A stretch of DNA of 64,000 bases from Polyodon spathula. Taxonomy: Eukaryota; Chordata; Actinopteri; Acipenseriformes; Polyodontidae. The first letter of the stretch is position 1. Each line of letters starts with the position of its first letter. Under the pieces are notes generated by a model, which was given only the letters and a program-made list of their open reading frames with translations, was not told the origin of the DNA and searched no databases. Both the position numbers and the translations under genes were made by a program. Positions 1 through 13,356 of this stretch are shown piece by piece. The stretch spans positions 4,923,492-4,987,491 of the forward strand of contig NC_054569.1 of assembly GCF_017654505.1 (NCBI RefSeq), in the 5' to 3' direction.

Positions 1-324
1 GTAATTCAGCTTTCTAATGACAGTGGATGTGCCCACAGTAATATCCCTGTAATTCAGCTTTCTAATGACAGTGGATGTGCCCACAGTAATATCCCTGTAA
101 TTCAGCTTTCTAATGACAGTGGATGTGCCCACAGTAATATCCCTGTAATTCAGCTTTCTAATGACAGTGGATGTGCCCACAGTAATATCCCTGTAATTCA
201 GCTTTCTAATGACAGTGGATGTGCCCACAGTAATATCCCTGTAATTCAGCTTTCTAATAACAGTGGATGTGCCCACAGTAATATCCCTGTAATTCAGCTT
301 TCTAATGACAGTGGATGTCCCCAC
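1..324. repeat. 48-bp minisatellite at the window edge
   Basis: About 6.8 nearly perfect copies of a 48-bp unit starting gtaattcagctttctaatga. Copies begin at 1, 49, 97 and so on. The array is cut by the window start, so its full length is unknown. A single g-to-a change (aatgac to aataac) marks copy 6. Confidence 0.95.
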
Positions 325-694
325 ATCAAAATGTCCCGGCCACACTATAACAGCACTCAATGGGGGCAAGCTGACTCCCATCCCATTATCAGACTCCACA
401 ATTCCACAGTGCTGCTTTCTCATACAACATGTAACCCATGTCCTGTCTGATAAAGGAATCGTTAAAGGTACAAGTCACTGAACAGTGTAATCAGACTGCA
501 GAGGCGCGTTACCTGTACTGTGTTCCTCCCTAACCCTGGCTGTATCAGAACCAGAATCAGGGCTTAACACAATCCCTGCTATACATGCACACACGTCTCT
601 CTCAGTGTCAGTGATTCTGTTAATGTGCTTAACCATGCTTTCACTGTCCTATCCTCCCGCAGACTGTACACCTCAGTTAACAGATCGGCTGTTA
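325..694. other. Intergenic or 3' UTR sequence, no gene seen
   Basis: Unique sequence between the 48-bp array and the stop codon of the receptor-tail exon on the minus strand. It is probably the receptor's 3' UTR. I see no coding exon here and no clear AATAAA on the minus strand. Confidence 0.4.
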
Positions 695-2228
695 TTATAC
701 CTGAGTCCCGTTTGCAGGATTCATCTTCTGTGATGGTTCTGCTGGTCTGGGTGAATTGTTATATGATTTCCTGGCTGCGACAGCAGGCTTTGCGTTTCTT
801 ACTGTGCTGTGTGCTGGTCTAGGCTCTGCAGGGAAGTCTATGGTGTTGCTTGATCTGCTGTGTGCTGATCTACGCTCTTCACGGAACTCTATGGTGTTTC
901 TTGCGGTGCTGTGTGCTGACCTACACTCTGGAGGGAAGTCTATGGTGTTGCTTGATCTGCTGTGTGCTAATCTACGCTCTGCAGGAAAGTCAGTGGTGTT
1001 TCTTGCTGTGCTGTGTGATGATCTAGGCTCTGGAGGGAAGTCTATGGTGTTGCTTGATCTGCTGTGTGCTGCTCTAGGCTCTGCAGGAAAGTCAGTGGTG
1101 TTTCTTGCTATGCTGTGTGATGATCTAGGCTCTGGAGGGAAGTCGATGGTGTTGCTTGATCTGCTGTGTGCTGATCTACGCTCTTCATAGAACTCTATGG
1201 TGTTTCTTGCTGTGCTGTGTGCTGACCTACGCTCTGGAGGGAAGTCTGTGGTGTTGCTTGATCTGCTGTGTGCTGATCTACGCTCTGCAGGGAAGTCATG
1301 GTGTTTCTTGCGGTGCTGTGTGCTGATCTGCTCTGGAGGGAAGTATGGTGTTGCTTGATCTGCTGTGTGCTGCTCTAGGCTCTGCAGGAAAGTCAGTGGT
1401 GTTTCTTGCTGTGCTGTGTGATGATCTAGGCTCTGGAGGGAAGTCTGTGGTGTTGCTTGATCTGCTGTGTGCTGATCTACGCTCTGCAGGGAAGTCAATG
1501 GTGTTTCTTGCTGTGCTGTGTGCTGATCTAGGCTCTGCAGGGAAGTCGATGGTGTTTCTTGCTGTGCTGTGTGCTGCTCTAGGCTCTGCAGGGAAGTCGA
1601 TGGTGTTTCTTGCTGTGCTGTGTGCTGATCTACGCTCTGCAGGGAAGTCGATGGTGTTTCTTGCTGTGCTGTGTGCTGCTCTAGGCTCTGCAGGGAAGTC
1701 GATGGTGTTTCTTGCTGTGCTGTGTGCTGATCTACGCTCTGCAGGGAAGTCGATGGTGTTTCTTGCTGTGCTGTGTGCTGCTCTAGGCTCTGCAGGGAAG
1801 TCGATGGTGTTTCTTGCTGTGCTGTGTGCTGCTCTAGGCTCTGCAGGGAAGTCGATGGTGTTTCTTGCTGTGCTGTGTGCTGATCTAGGCTCTGCAGGGA
1901 AGTCGATGGTGTTTCTTGCTGTGCTGTGTGCTGATCTACGCTCTGCAGGGAAGTCGATGGTGTTTCTTGCTGTGCTGTGTGCTGATCTACGCTCTGCAGG
2001 GAAGTCAATGGTGGCATACACTGTGGCATTGTTCTGTCGTTGTTTTTTCAGCCTCTTGCTGCTGAGGGAGAGGTGGTAGTTTGGGGCTGGATCAGTTAGC
2101 ACCTGGATCTCTGCGTAATGCAAGTCTCCCTCGTCTCCTGCGCGATTCCTCTCTTTCTTCTTCTTGTCAATGACCGCGTAGATTGGGAGTTCAGCCACCG
2201 CATCATATATGTGGTCTTCGAATGTCTT
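695..2228 (-). CDS. Last coding exon of an ITIM/ITSM-type membrane receptor, with an internal minisatellite
   Basis: Minus-strand exon after a TTTATTTTTAG acceptor. The first residues read KTFEDHIYDAVAELPIYAVI, followed by a basic KKKKERNR stretch. LHYAEI fits the ITIM pattern and TVYATI fits the ITSM pattern, so this looks like the cytoplasmic tail of an inhibitory or dual-function immune-type receptor (inference from motifs). From about 2010 down to 800 the exon is a 51-bp tandem repeat encoding 17-residue units such as TIDFPAERRSAHSTARN; only the unit-like segment before the array keeps the tyrosine. Near 1290-1345 three small deletions (1, 2 and 2 nt relative to the unit) shift the frame, after which the same peptide repeat continues in another frame to a unique C-terminus ending NPANGTQV at 695. 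If the shift is real, translation stops at 1296 instead. A CD300/pIgR-like, Siglec-like or Fc-receptor-like protein are all possible; I cannot name the family. Confidence 0.6.
797..2010. repeat. 51-bp coding minisatellite, about 24 copies
   Basis: Unit on the plus strand contains gctctgcagggaagtcgatg. Two unit flavours alternate at the low-coordinate end (ctctgcag and ctctggag types), while the part nearest the unique coding sequence is more homogeneous. The unit length is a multiple of three, so most copies are open in several frames. The array lies inside the receptor's last coding exon. Confidence 0.95.
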
Positions 2229-2288
2229 CTAAAAATAAAGGAGAAAGTCAGTGTTTTCTGCAGGCCGTCACAGCAGACTCAACAGCAC

Positions 2289-2411
2289 ATGCTTGTTGTA
2301 TAAAAATAAAATGACAGCCAGCATTGTAACCAGAGCCCCAAAGAGGAGGGCAAGCCAACCAAAACCACAACGAACTTTCCCACAGCGAACTTTAATCATT
2401 AGCTTGCTGTG
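2289..2411 (-). CDS. Candidate transmembrane exon of the same receptor
   Basis: Minus-strand 123-nt open segment between a CTGCTTAG acceptor and a weak CAT|GTGCTG donor. It is phase 0 on both sides, so it joins in frame to the tail exon at 2228. It encodes 41 residues: a short basic flank (KVRCGKVRCG), a hydrophobic segment WLALLFGALVTMLAVILFLY of transmembrane length, and YNKH before the cytoplasmic tail. Extracellular Ig or other exons were not recognised farther upstream (2412-8000). The donor is poor, so the exact 3' edge is uncertain. Confidence 0.5.
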
Positions 2412-2862
2412 CTAAGCAGCCTGTTTAAACCAAGCACAGCCACACACTCACAATCTGCTCTTGAATTTAGATGCTCAATACCTTAACACAGACTACAGTA
2501 TATCACAATGACAGTGACTAAGAGAAACGTCCTCCAGTGAATGAGTGGACGTCTTTGTCATTGTCCAGTTCGTTTTTCTAGTTGAGTTGATTTCATTTCC
2601 TTCACTATTTCGATTGCTCTGTGTTTCTTAAAGCATTGGTTAGCATACCTTTGTGAATTCTCTAAAAGCCTGTTTAATTGTGATAGGTACACACCTCACA
2701 CTGACTACAGCTCTGGAAACAAGACAGTGCTATGAATGGTTAGAGTACCTTTACAGAGTGACTGCTCCTGCTACCTGCAAATGAAACAAACAATACTGAG
2801 ATCAATGCTTCAGGGCTCAAACCACAAAGACACTTCACTCACACACATATACATACATATAT

Positions 2863-2864
2863 AG

Positions 2865-2927
<63 letters not shown>
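2863..2927. repeat. (AAT)n microsatellite
   Basis: About 21 uninterrupted taa/aat triplets. The minus-strand poly-leucine reading frame across it is an artefact. Confidence 0.97.
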
Positions 2928-2929
<2 letters not shown>

Positions 2930-2996
2930 GAGGGGTGGCTAAGCATGGCATCACATGTCATACAGAAAAGTTCAATAGAAGAGACAAGCCGCTTAC

Positions 2997-3034
2997 CTTT
3001 CGTTTTGTTCTTTGGTGAAGCCCCTGGCACCCAC
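2997..3034 (-). CDS. Possible 38-nt small exon of the receptor
   Basis: Flanked on the minus strand by an acceptor TTCAGTTCCAG and a strong donor AAAG|GTAAGC. Read to end in phase 0 it gives a short basic peptide ending HQRTKRK, compatible with a juxtamembrane piece. It is very short and supported only by splice-site consensus and phase. Confidence 0.2.
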
Positions 3035-3051
3035 CTGGAACTGAAGGGAAT

Positions 3052-3540
3052 GCATTCCCATTAATATCCTGCATTCCCATTAATATCCTGCATTCCCATT
3101 AATATCCTGCATTCCCATTAATATCCTGCATTCCCATTAATATCCTGCCATTAATATCCTGCATTCCCATTAATATCCTGCATTCCCATTAATATCCTGC
3201 ATTCCATTAATATCCTGCATTCCCATTAATATCCTGCATTCCATTAATATCCTGCATTCCCATTAATATCCTGCATTCCCATTAATATCCTGCACTCCCA
3301 TTAATATCCTGCATTCCCATTAATATCCTGCACTCCCATTAATATCCTTCCCATTAATATCCTGCATCCTGCTCCCATTAATATCCTGCATTCCCATTAA
3401 TATCCTGCATTCCCATTAATACCCTGCACTCCCATTAATACTCTGCACTCCCATTAATATCCTGCATTCCATTAACACCCTGCACTCCCATTAATATCCT
3501 GCATTCCATTAATATCCTGCATTCCCATTAATATCCTGCT
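3052..3540. repeat. 19-bp minisatellite, about 25 copies
   Basis: Unit of the type attcccattaatatcctgc. Many copies carry small deletions or changes (for example cactccc instead of cattccc), so the array is older or less homogenised than the larger arrays in this window. Confidence 0.95.
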
Positions 3541-3761
3541 CAACAGGATCCCTCCTGACTCTTTTTAACATGTTTCAATCATTCTGAGGGGTTGTCTGTG
3601 TTGAGCTGCTTTCTCCTGAGTTCCTGAGTTGCTCTTGTGCTCAGAACCATGGCCGTGGCGAAAGTGTATCTGTGTGTTTATATTCGTTTTCAAAAAGCAA
3701 GATAAAGAGGAGAGAACACCGTGAGATCTGAACAAAAGACAGAGAGAGCCTTCAGTCAAGC

Positions 3762-3843
<82 letters not shown>
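3762..3843. repeat. (GT)n(CTGT)n microsatellite
   Basis: A GT run of about 55 bp followed directly by CTGT repeats. The threonine/histidine reading frame on the minus strand is an artefact. Confidence 0.95.
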
Positions 3844-3844
<1 letters not shown>

Positions 3845-6800
3845 GTTTTATCAATACTGTTCATTTCATATGGTTTCTGTTCCTATATAAATAGAGAATG
3901 AGGCGCGTTTTCTTTCACCTTGAAACCTGCTATTAAAATAATAAGTTGTTTACTCACTGATCCCAAGCCCTGGGCAAAAACAGATACAATGTATAATCAA
4001 TTAAAATGATTATTCGGATGCAAATGACGGCTCCATAGTCGTGCCGCACCCAGATTATAGCACACCCTTCCCTTCAGCAAGTTTCGTGTTGCCGGTTTAT
4101 CGTTTTACATATCAATAGATGTGTGTAAAGAACTTCACACTGAATGCCAGACTCCCCAGACAAGCAAGCAGGTACGCTTAGCACGGCATAGTTCATTAAA
4201 ACATACGTGGGTTCTCCATACCCGTACACGGGGTGTCCCTCGCGTCTCCGACCTTTAGTTACTATGGTGATAAAATTAAACATTAATTATTGCAGGTTTA
4301 TTCTTTACCAATTAAACAGCGCTGCGACCGAAGTGAACGAGCTTAAATAGATTATGTGAATCATTAAATGACCAAGAGTGTGTTCAATTTAACAAGGAAT
4401 TCAGAACAACACAGCTGTGCCTGTCCAGAGCACGCAATGGTAGAGTCATAACTATAGAAGGCGTCTGTCAGGACAGATTGTGAGCGCTATAGCCCCACTT
4501 ACCACATCCCAGGTTATATTCACACACCGCGGCAGAATGGAGAGGGGACAGTAAAACGGCATTTATAACGAAAGGTAGCGGGTTTCTTTAGACAAAAGTT
4601 ATACAGCCTAGCCCTCCCAGAGCAACCTTTCTCTAAGGCAAGGGCACACTTTAACTATCGGTGCAAAACTGCATTCCAAACTTAGACAAGTGACAACAAA
4701 CACCAAGAAAGTTTTAAAAAATAAATAATAAAATAAACCTTGCCTAACCTGTACAACAGTACCGTAACTTCTCAATATTATAATTCTGCTACATAATAAT
4801 GCACTTACAGATCAGCACGCCGGGACCAGCTATTCCCCATGGTAAACCATGCCCGTGTCCTATTAGTTCTGCGTTTCCTTTGACTAATAACAAATCCTTA
4901 ACTGTTTCCTTGTTCCGAGTAGACTACCCTGAGGAGTGTCTGAAAAAACAAAGCAGCTGGGCCGGCCCAGTTTAGCGCTCACTTGGAGGGTAAAGCCTTA
5001 TTAAAAAAAAAAAAAAAAAAAAAAAACACACACACAACTCTGTGAATTAGAGAGCTCTCGTCATACAGGTGGACTTTGCTGGCAGTGCGTATTTCTTCGA
5101 TCTGATTCATAAAGCTATTTCAATTGTTGGTACAGCGACGTTGGATAAAGTCCTTGTTAACTTTTTTTTTAAAGCATTTACCGGAGTCTGTAATTTACTT
5201 CTGTTTTTGAAGGAAAAAAAAAAAATCTGTTAATTGAAGTCAACGCGGAACGTCACCTGAAAACAGAACCTGTTCTTTTAATACAGGAAGAAAGCAGCCG
5301 TCGCGGTGTGACCCGGTCACATTGACTCCTGTAGGACACAGCACAATGTGAACGAGTCTGACTGGTTTAAAAAGCAGAAAGCAGGTTGGATAAAGAGATC
5401 AAAGCGCATTGAACACACACTCGGGCGTGTTTGTTACAGGCTTGTCACTCACATGATTCAAGCTACGTCAATTTGGAATTCGTTGTTGAAAGTCCAGTTT
5501 GTTTACATCACCCGCAGTTTGGTGTTGCAAAGCTTCTCTCGTCCCTTGAAACATGCTTTCCATTGCATCAGCGAGCCACAGAAATAAATATGCGTCTGAA
5601 GTTTTGTAGCAGTAGCAGGTTATTAATGGAGAATCACCACAGGAATGTCAAGATGAGGGCACATGAGCTTTTATTATCACACGCACAGATTTCCTGGAAG
5701 CGGAATTTGGTTAATGAAAATCACCATATTTATTAGTCTCGGAAGCACCTGCCAACCGAACCTCTGCTGTCAGCCTTCTGTCAAACAGTCTAGCAGGAGG
5801 GATGGGGCAGCATGTCTCTATGGCTGAACGCACTGGGATCCCACTTGCACAGCTAATGAATCAGATGAAGGTGTGTGCTCCCAGGTTCCTTTTCTCTTCC
5901 TTTTCCTGCCCGTCGCTGCGTTGTTTGTTTCTTTGTCCTGGCAGCTCTTGGGTGAGTTGGTTTAACTGGATCATTCGGGCTGCTGAGCTGACGCGACAGG
6001 ATCTAAGCCAGCCCCGTTATCACTGGATTCGTTTAATCCCATCAGAAATATCTGCTGGAGAGCAAAGTCTTTTTATATCTCAGTCAGGGAAACAGACTGT
6101 GACTGTGTTGCTATGACGCTATGGTTTAGCCCTCCATAAAAACCTGTGTTAAGCTTTCTGGCCCGATTCATCATGAAATACAAACCCAGAAACAGATTCA
6201 GTACGTAGCTTCAGCATTTCCTTTTCACTGTCCAAATGTTCTAATGCAGGTCTTACTGCAAGCCCTCTCGTGCGTCATAAGGATGTGAAGAGCTGAACTA
6301 GTTCTAATGGTCAGCTAGTGACCCGTCCCTTTGGACAACTGGGCTTCAGCAGAGCCAAGTTGAAATGAAAGAAGTCTGGAATAAGAGTTTTGCAAGCTCC
6401 GGTTATTTTGGTACCTTTCAGGCAGAGCCCCTTGTTTCCAGAGAGTTCGGAAGGGAAGGGTATTCAATGCATGCATGTTGTTTGCCAGCTCCTGTCAACA
6501 CTCAGCCCTGCCAGATGAATTACAGACAGAAAGCACACGTATCTCTCAAGGCAATGCATTCTGGTAAGTGTAGTCCTGCTATGAAAGGTACCCCAGACAG
6601 GTAGAAAGTACCAGGATACACTGTGGTACAAGTTGAAAAGCCTGAACTGTCCCTAACTTAAACCATCCATCAAGGCTTGTGTTTCTCCAGTAGTAAGGAA
6701 ATCTGTTATTGTGAAGAAGCAGAAGCCCCTGAACAGAATTGGAAGTGGATGAACCAGGGGTGTCCAATCCCGGTCCTGGAGGGCAATTCCACTCCAGCTT

Positions 6801-8060
6801 TAACAGGTAACGTGAGATAATGAACCACTGCAGGGTCCGGATGGTTTAGTTTCTTCAATGAAACCATTTATAACAGGGTTGGAACAAAGACCCGGACTGG
6901 AAAAGCCAACTTTAGCCACCACTGGTTTGCATGCAGCCTTTCAGTTATACAGTTGAGCCATTGTCATGAAATTTGTTAGTAGCATTATTCAACACACAGT
7001 AAGACGTTGACAATAGCAGATTCAAGAAGGGGCGAAATGGGTATCTCGGTGGCACAGTTCCTTTTTTTGCTCACATTTTATTGAGGGTTTTTAGAAAACA
7101 TATCAAAGGGTTCACCAAGATTTACTTCTAAGTAACATAAGAGGGGAAAAACTACTCCAGACAGTAAAAATAAACCCATCACACAGAGAGACTCATAACC
7201 TGAGTTAAAGAATGACCTTACCAAGAGTTAGCACAAATGGAGAAGCATTTCTACACATGGAGTAAATGTGTCCAATCCCTTTATTAATCCCAGCGGGGAG
7301 GGGTACCCTCCACCCACAGGGGATAAGAAATCAATACGATCCGGGTGTGCTCTACCCCTCCAGGGTCTGTCACTCCCCTTGCTTTCTCTTCAGCTGGTTG
7401 AACTAAAAACATACCCTTAATGATTCTGGGTGACAGAAAGGATCAGCAGCTCTCCGCTGAGCTCTGGTGTCTGTGAAATAAGCACGGCCTGAATCATAGA
7501 CTTCATTAGGATGCAATCAGATCCTTCTACTAAATCAAGGTCAGCTGATAGCTCACATAAACAGCGTCGTGCCCCTCTCTGTTTATAGAAATGATCTGCA
7601 CTGCACAAGTAGGGAGGACATTCCACATGGCAGCTCAGTGTGAGGTTAATGACCTGTCAATCAATGGGAACAGGATGGCACAAGCAGTACCCAGCCTGCC
7701 CCTGACTGTCTTCTTAATATAGGAGGTGAGGGAACAATCCAGGGGACTTTTTACACCTCAGAGACCTCGTTAGAGCTCCCCGAATCACGTGTAACATCCA
7801 GGACACCAGAGTGCAGCTCTGCCTGTCCCCCTGCAACACTTCCCCCAGTGAAAGCTACAAATAACAATCTTGTGCTATTTCTTACACCCACTAGAGTGTT
7901 CCAGGGGCGCAGGGTAATGCTATGTGTTGTATCAGATATGATTCAAAGTTTCAGGATGTGAGGACTAACACAGAAAATAATATACAAAGTGCAGACCACA
8001 TGAACACATCAGTAAAGACACCTAACTTTCTCTTTGGCCCAAACAGGGAAAAAAATAACT
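3844..8060. other. Intergenic region between receptor and cryab
   Basis: About 4.2 kb without a recognisable exon. It holds a poly-A/CA tract at about 5000-5035, a candidate transposon remnant near 6753-6912, and otherwise unique sequence. In mammals hspb2 lies head to head with CRYAB here. No hspb2-like alpha-crystallin exon was recognised on the minus strand. Confidence 0.5.
6753..6912. mobile_element. Candidate non-autonomous hAT-like DNA transposon (MITE)
   Basis: Begins caggggtgtccaatcccggt followed by cctggag, a start typical of a very common fish hAT-type MITE family (recalled, not searched). It ends about 160 bp later in ccaccactg with an imperfect inverted relation to the start. No internal coding capacity. 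Target-site duplication was not resolved. Confidence 0.45.
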
Positions 8061-8063
8061 AGT

Positions 8064-8188
8064 CCTTCCAGAACCCTCAGCCTAACCCTTCCAGAACCCT
8101 CACCCTTCCAGAACCCACTGCCTCAGCCTAACCCTTCCAGAACCCACAGCCTCAGCCTAAACCTTCCAGAACCTTCACCCTTCCAGAA
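8064..8188. repeat. Cluster of six TTCCAGAACC motifs upstream of cryab
   Basis: Six irregularly spaced copies of cttccagaacc in about 125 bp. Each contains TTCnnGAA, an inverted pair of heat-shock half-sites. The fifth copy continues as TTCCAGAACCTTC (8164-8176), a perfect three-unit heat-shock element. Whether HSF1 binds here is inference. Confidence 0.8.
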
Positions 8189-8592
8189 CCCTCAGGGCTT
8201 AACCAAAGAGGTTCCAGATACACACGCTGGATTCAGTTCGACGCCACTCTTGTTTTTCACCTGGCTTTACTCTCCATTGTGTTCCCTCCATCGCTAGCTG
8301 GCATGACTGCCCCGCTAAAAACAACTCTGACCCCGAGCCCCAACCCAAACCAGGGTTGCCTGCTCAGTGAAACACACAGTCATGCCACTGGCATCCCGAG
8401 TGCTGCCAAGTCTACTGGACAGAGTTCAGAAAACAGTGTGCTGACAAACCCAGACCGGGAGAAGAAAAACTTTCCAGTGATGTGAGCATTGTTCAAATCC
8501 CTCCGAATAGTACAGCCCCGCGCTGAATGAAATCATTCTACTGATTTAAATACCCAGTGAGAGGGAGGGAGAGAGAGCGCCTTACTTCAGCG

Positions 8593-8605
8593 TTCCAGAA
8601 CATTC
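8593..8605 (+). promoter_or_regulatory. Heat-shock element of cryab
   Basis: TTCCAGAACATTC is a perfect TTCnnGAAnnTTC heat-shock element. It lies 53 bp upstream of the TATA-like box and about 145 bp upstream of the start codon. Mammalian CRYAB also has a proximal heat-shock element, so HSF control of this gene is expected. Confidence 0.8.
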
Positions 8606-8612
8606 AAGCGGA

Positions 8613-8648
8613 GGGGGGGGGGGGCAGGGGGGGGGGGGCTGGGGGGGC
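8613..8648 (+). promoter_or_regulatory. G-tract between heat-shock element and TATA box
   Basis: Three long runs of G separated by ca and ct, between the heat-shock element and the TATA box. This sequence can in principle form a G-quadruplex on the coding strand. Exact run lengths are error-prone in assemblies. Confidence 0.6.
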
Positions 8649-8657
8649 AGCGCTGGG

Positions 8658-8665
8658 TATTTAAG
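8658..8665 (+). promoter_or_regulatory. TATA-like box of cryab
   Basis: TATTTAAG, 93 bp upstream of the cryab start codon. It predicts transcription starting near 8688-8695 and a 5' UTR of roughly 60 nt, consistent with small heat-shock genes. Confidence 0.65.
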
Positions 8666-8750
8666 CGGGTAGCGCTGTGAAGAGACCGTGTACACACAGC
8701 ACACTGGACAGCAGCAGCAGCAGAAGCAGCTCACTTTTGAAACGCTGAAG

Positions 8751-12403
<3,653 letters not shown>

Positions 12404-12466
12404 AGCCCCCTCCTCCCCTCCCTCACCCTGTCCCTCTCCACCCTGAGACCAGGCAGTGATCACCCA

Positions 12467-12562
12467 AGCGCATCATCCCCATCACCATCACCCACGAGGA
12501 CAAGCAGAAAGTAGAGCCCCCTCCTCCCCTCCCTCACCCTGCCCCTCTCCACCCTGAGACCA
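12467..12562 (+). pseudogene. Duplicate of the cryab stop-codon region
   Basis: About 95 bp repeat of the end of exon 3 and the start of the 3' UTR (original about 12354-12449, spacing 113 bp). It keeps the codons for [10 protein letters not shown] and the stop region but is 2 nt shorter in the lysine run (agaaagtag against agaaaaagtag). It lies after the genuine stop codon, so it is untranslated. Confidence 0.85.
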
Positions 12563-12645
12563 GGGTGTTTCTCTAGCTGTGTGTGCACACTGATGCATGA
12601 CAGGCAGGCAGCTCCACTGTTCCCGGTCTCTGGTGTGCATGTCAT

Positions 12646-12651
12646 AATAAA
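12646..12651 (+). terminator. cryab poly(A) signal
   Basis: AATAAA 243 nt after the cryab stop codon, followed by a T/G-rich stretch. It fits a short 3' UTR. Confidence 0.7.
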
Positions 12652-13114
12652 GCTGCCTCCCTCTTGGGATGTTGAAGTTACCGACCTGGCTGTTCTGCAG
12701 TGGGGGCCGCCCTCGTTTCCCCTTCTTGAACAGACTCATTAGATATGAAGCGAGTGGACCTTCGGTGCCAGGCTGTGTTCGGGTGGAGAGGTTCAGGGTG
12801 ACGGGGTAGAGCTTGAAATCTGGTCTCAGTTTTTGCTTCCACTGTTTTTATTTTTGTGTTGTTGCTGCATAACCATACATTCCTGACAAGCCATAGTGGC
12901 CAGCGCTGTAATGCAATTAACACGGTGGTTTCTTCAATGTGTAGTAAAGCTCTTCTAAGGTGACAGGTGTTGTGTGATTATTTGTACACCATGCGGTCTG
13001 GACTGTGACACAGACAGGATGCTCATTGCTTCCTCGTTTAGTATGTTAAAGAATCCTGATTAGTTTTCAATTTAAAAACACAAGGCTTTCCTGCACATGC
13101 ACCTCAATGGAGAC
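12652..13114. other. Spacer between convergent cryab and cfap68
   Basis: About 460 bp between the two facing poly(A) signals. No exon or recognised repeat seen. Confidence 0.5.
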
Positions 13115-13120
13115 TTTATT
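13115..13120 (-). terminator. cfap68 poly(A) signal candidate
   Basis: AATAAA on the minus strand (tttatt on plus), 237 nt after the cfap68 stop codon. Confidence 0.55.
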
Positions 13121-13356
13121 AAAACCAAACAAAAAGGGTTATATTTGAATGTGCTTCCACAGGAATGCAATGTATTAAACAGGGAAAACGCTTTTACAAA
13201 AGAGATCCGTCTCATTGTTTAAAGAAGTGTCCTTGTTTTATCTTAGCGTCATGACATGAGCTAAGAGACAAGCTGCACAGTCCCCCCCATCTCCCTTCCC
13301 CTCGTCCCCCTTGGCGCTCGATAGATGAGAGCTCACACAATTATACCAGAGCAGGG

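Noticed and set aside
2839..3030. Poly-leucine signal-peptide-like protein
   Set aside because: The leucine run is the minus-strand reading of an (AAT)n microsatellite.
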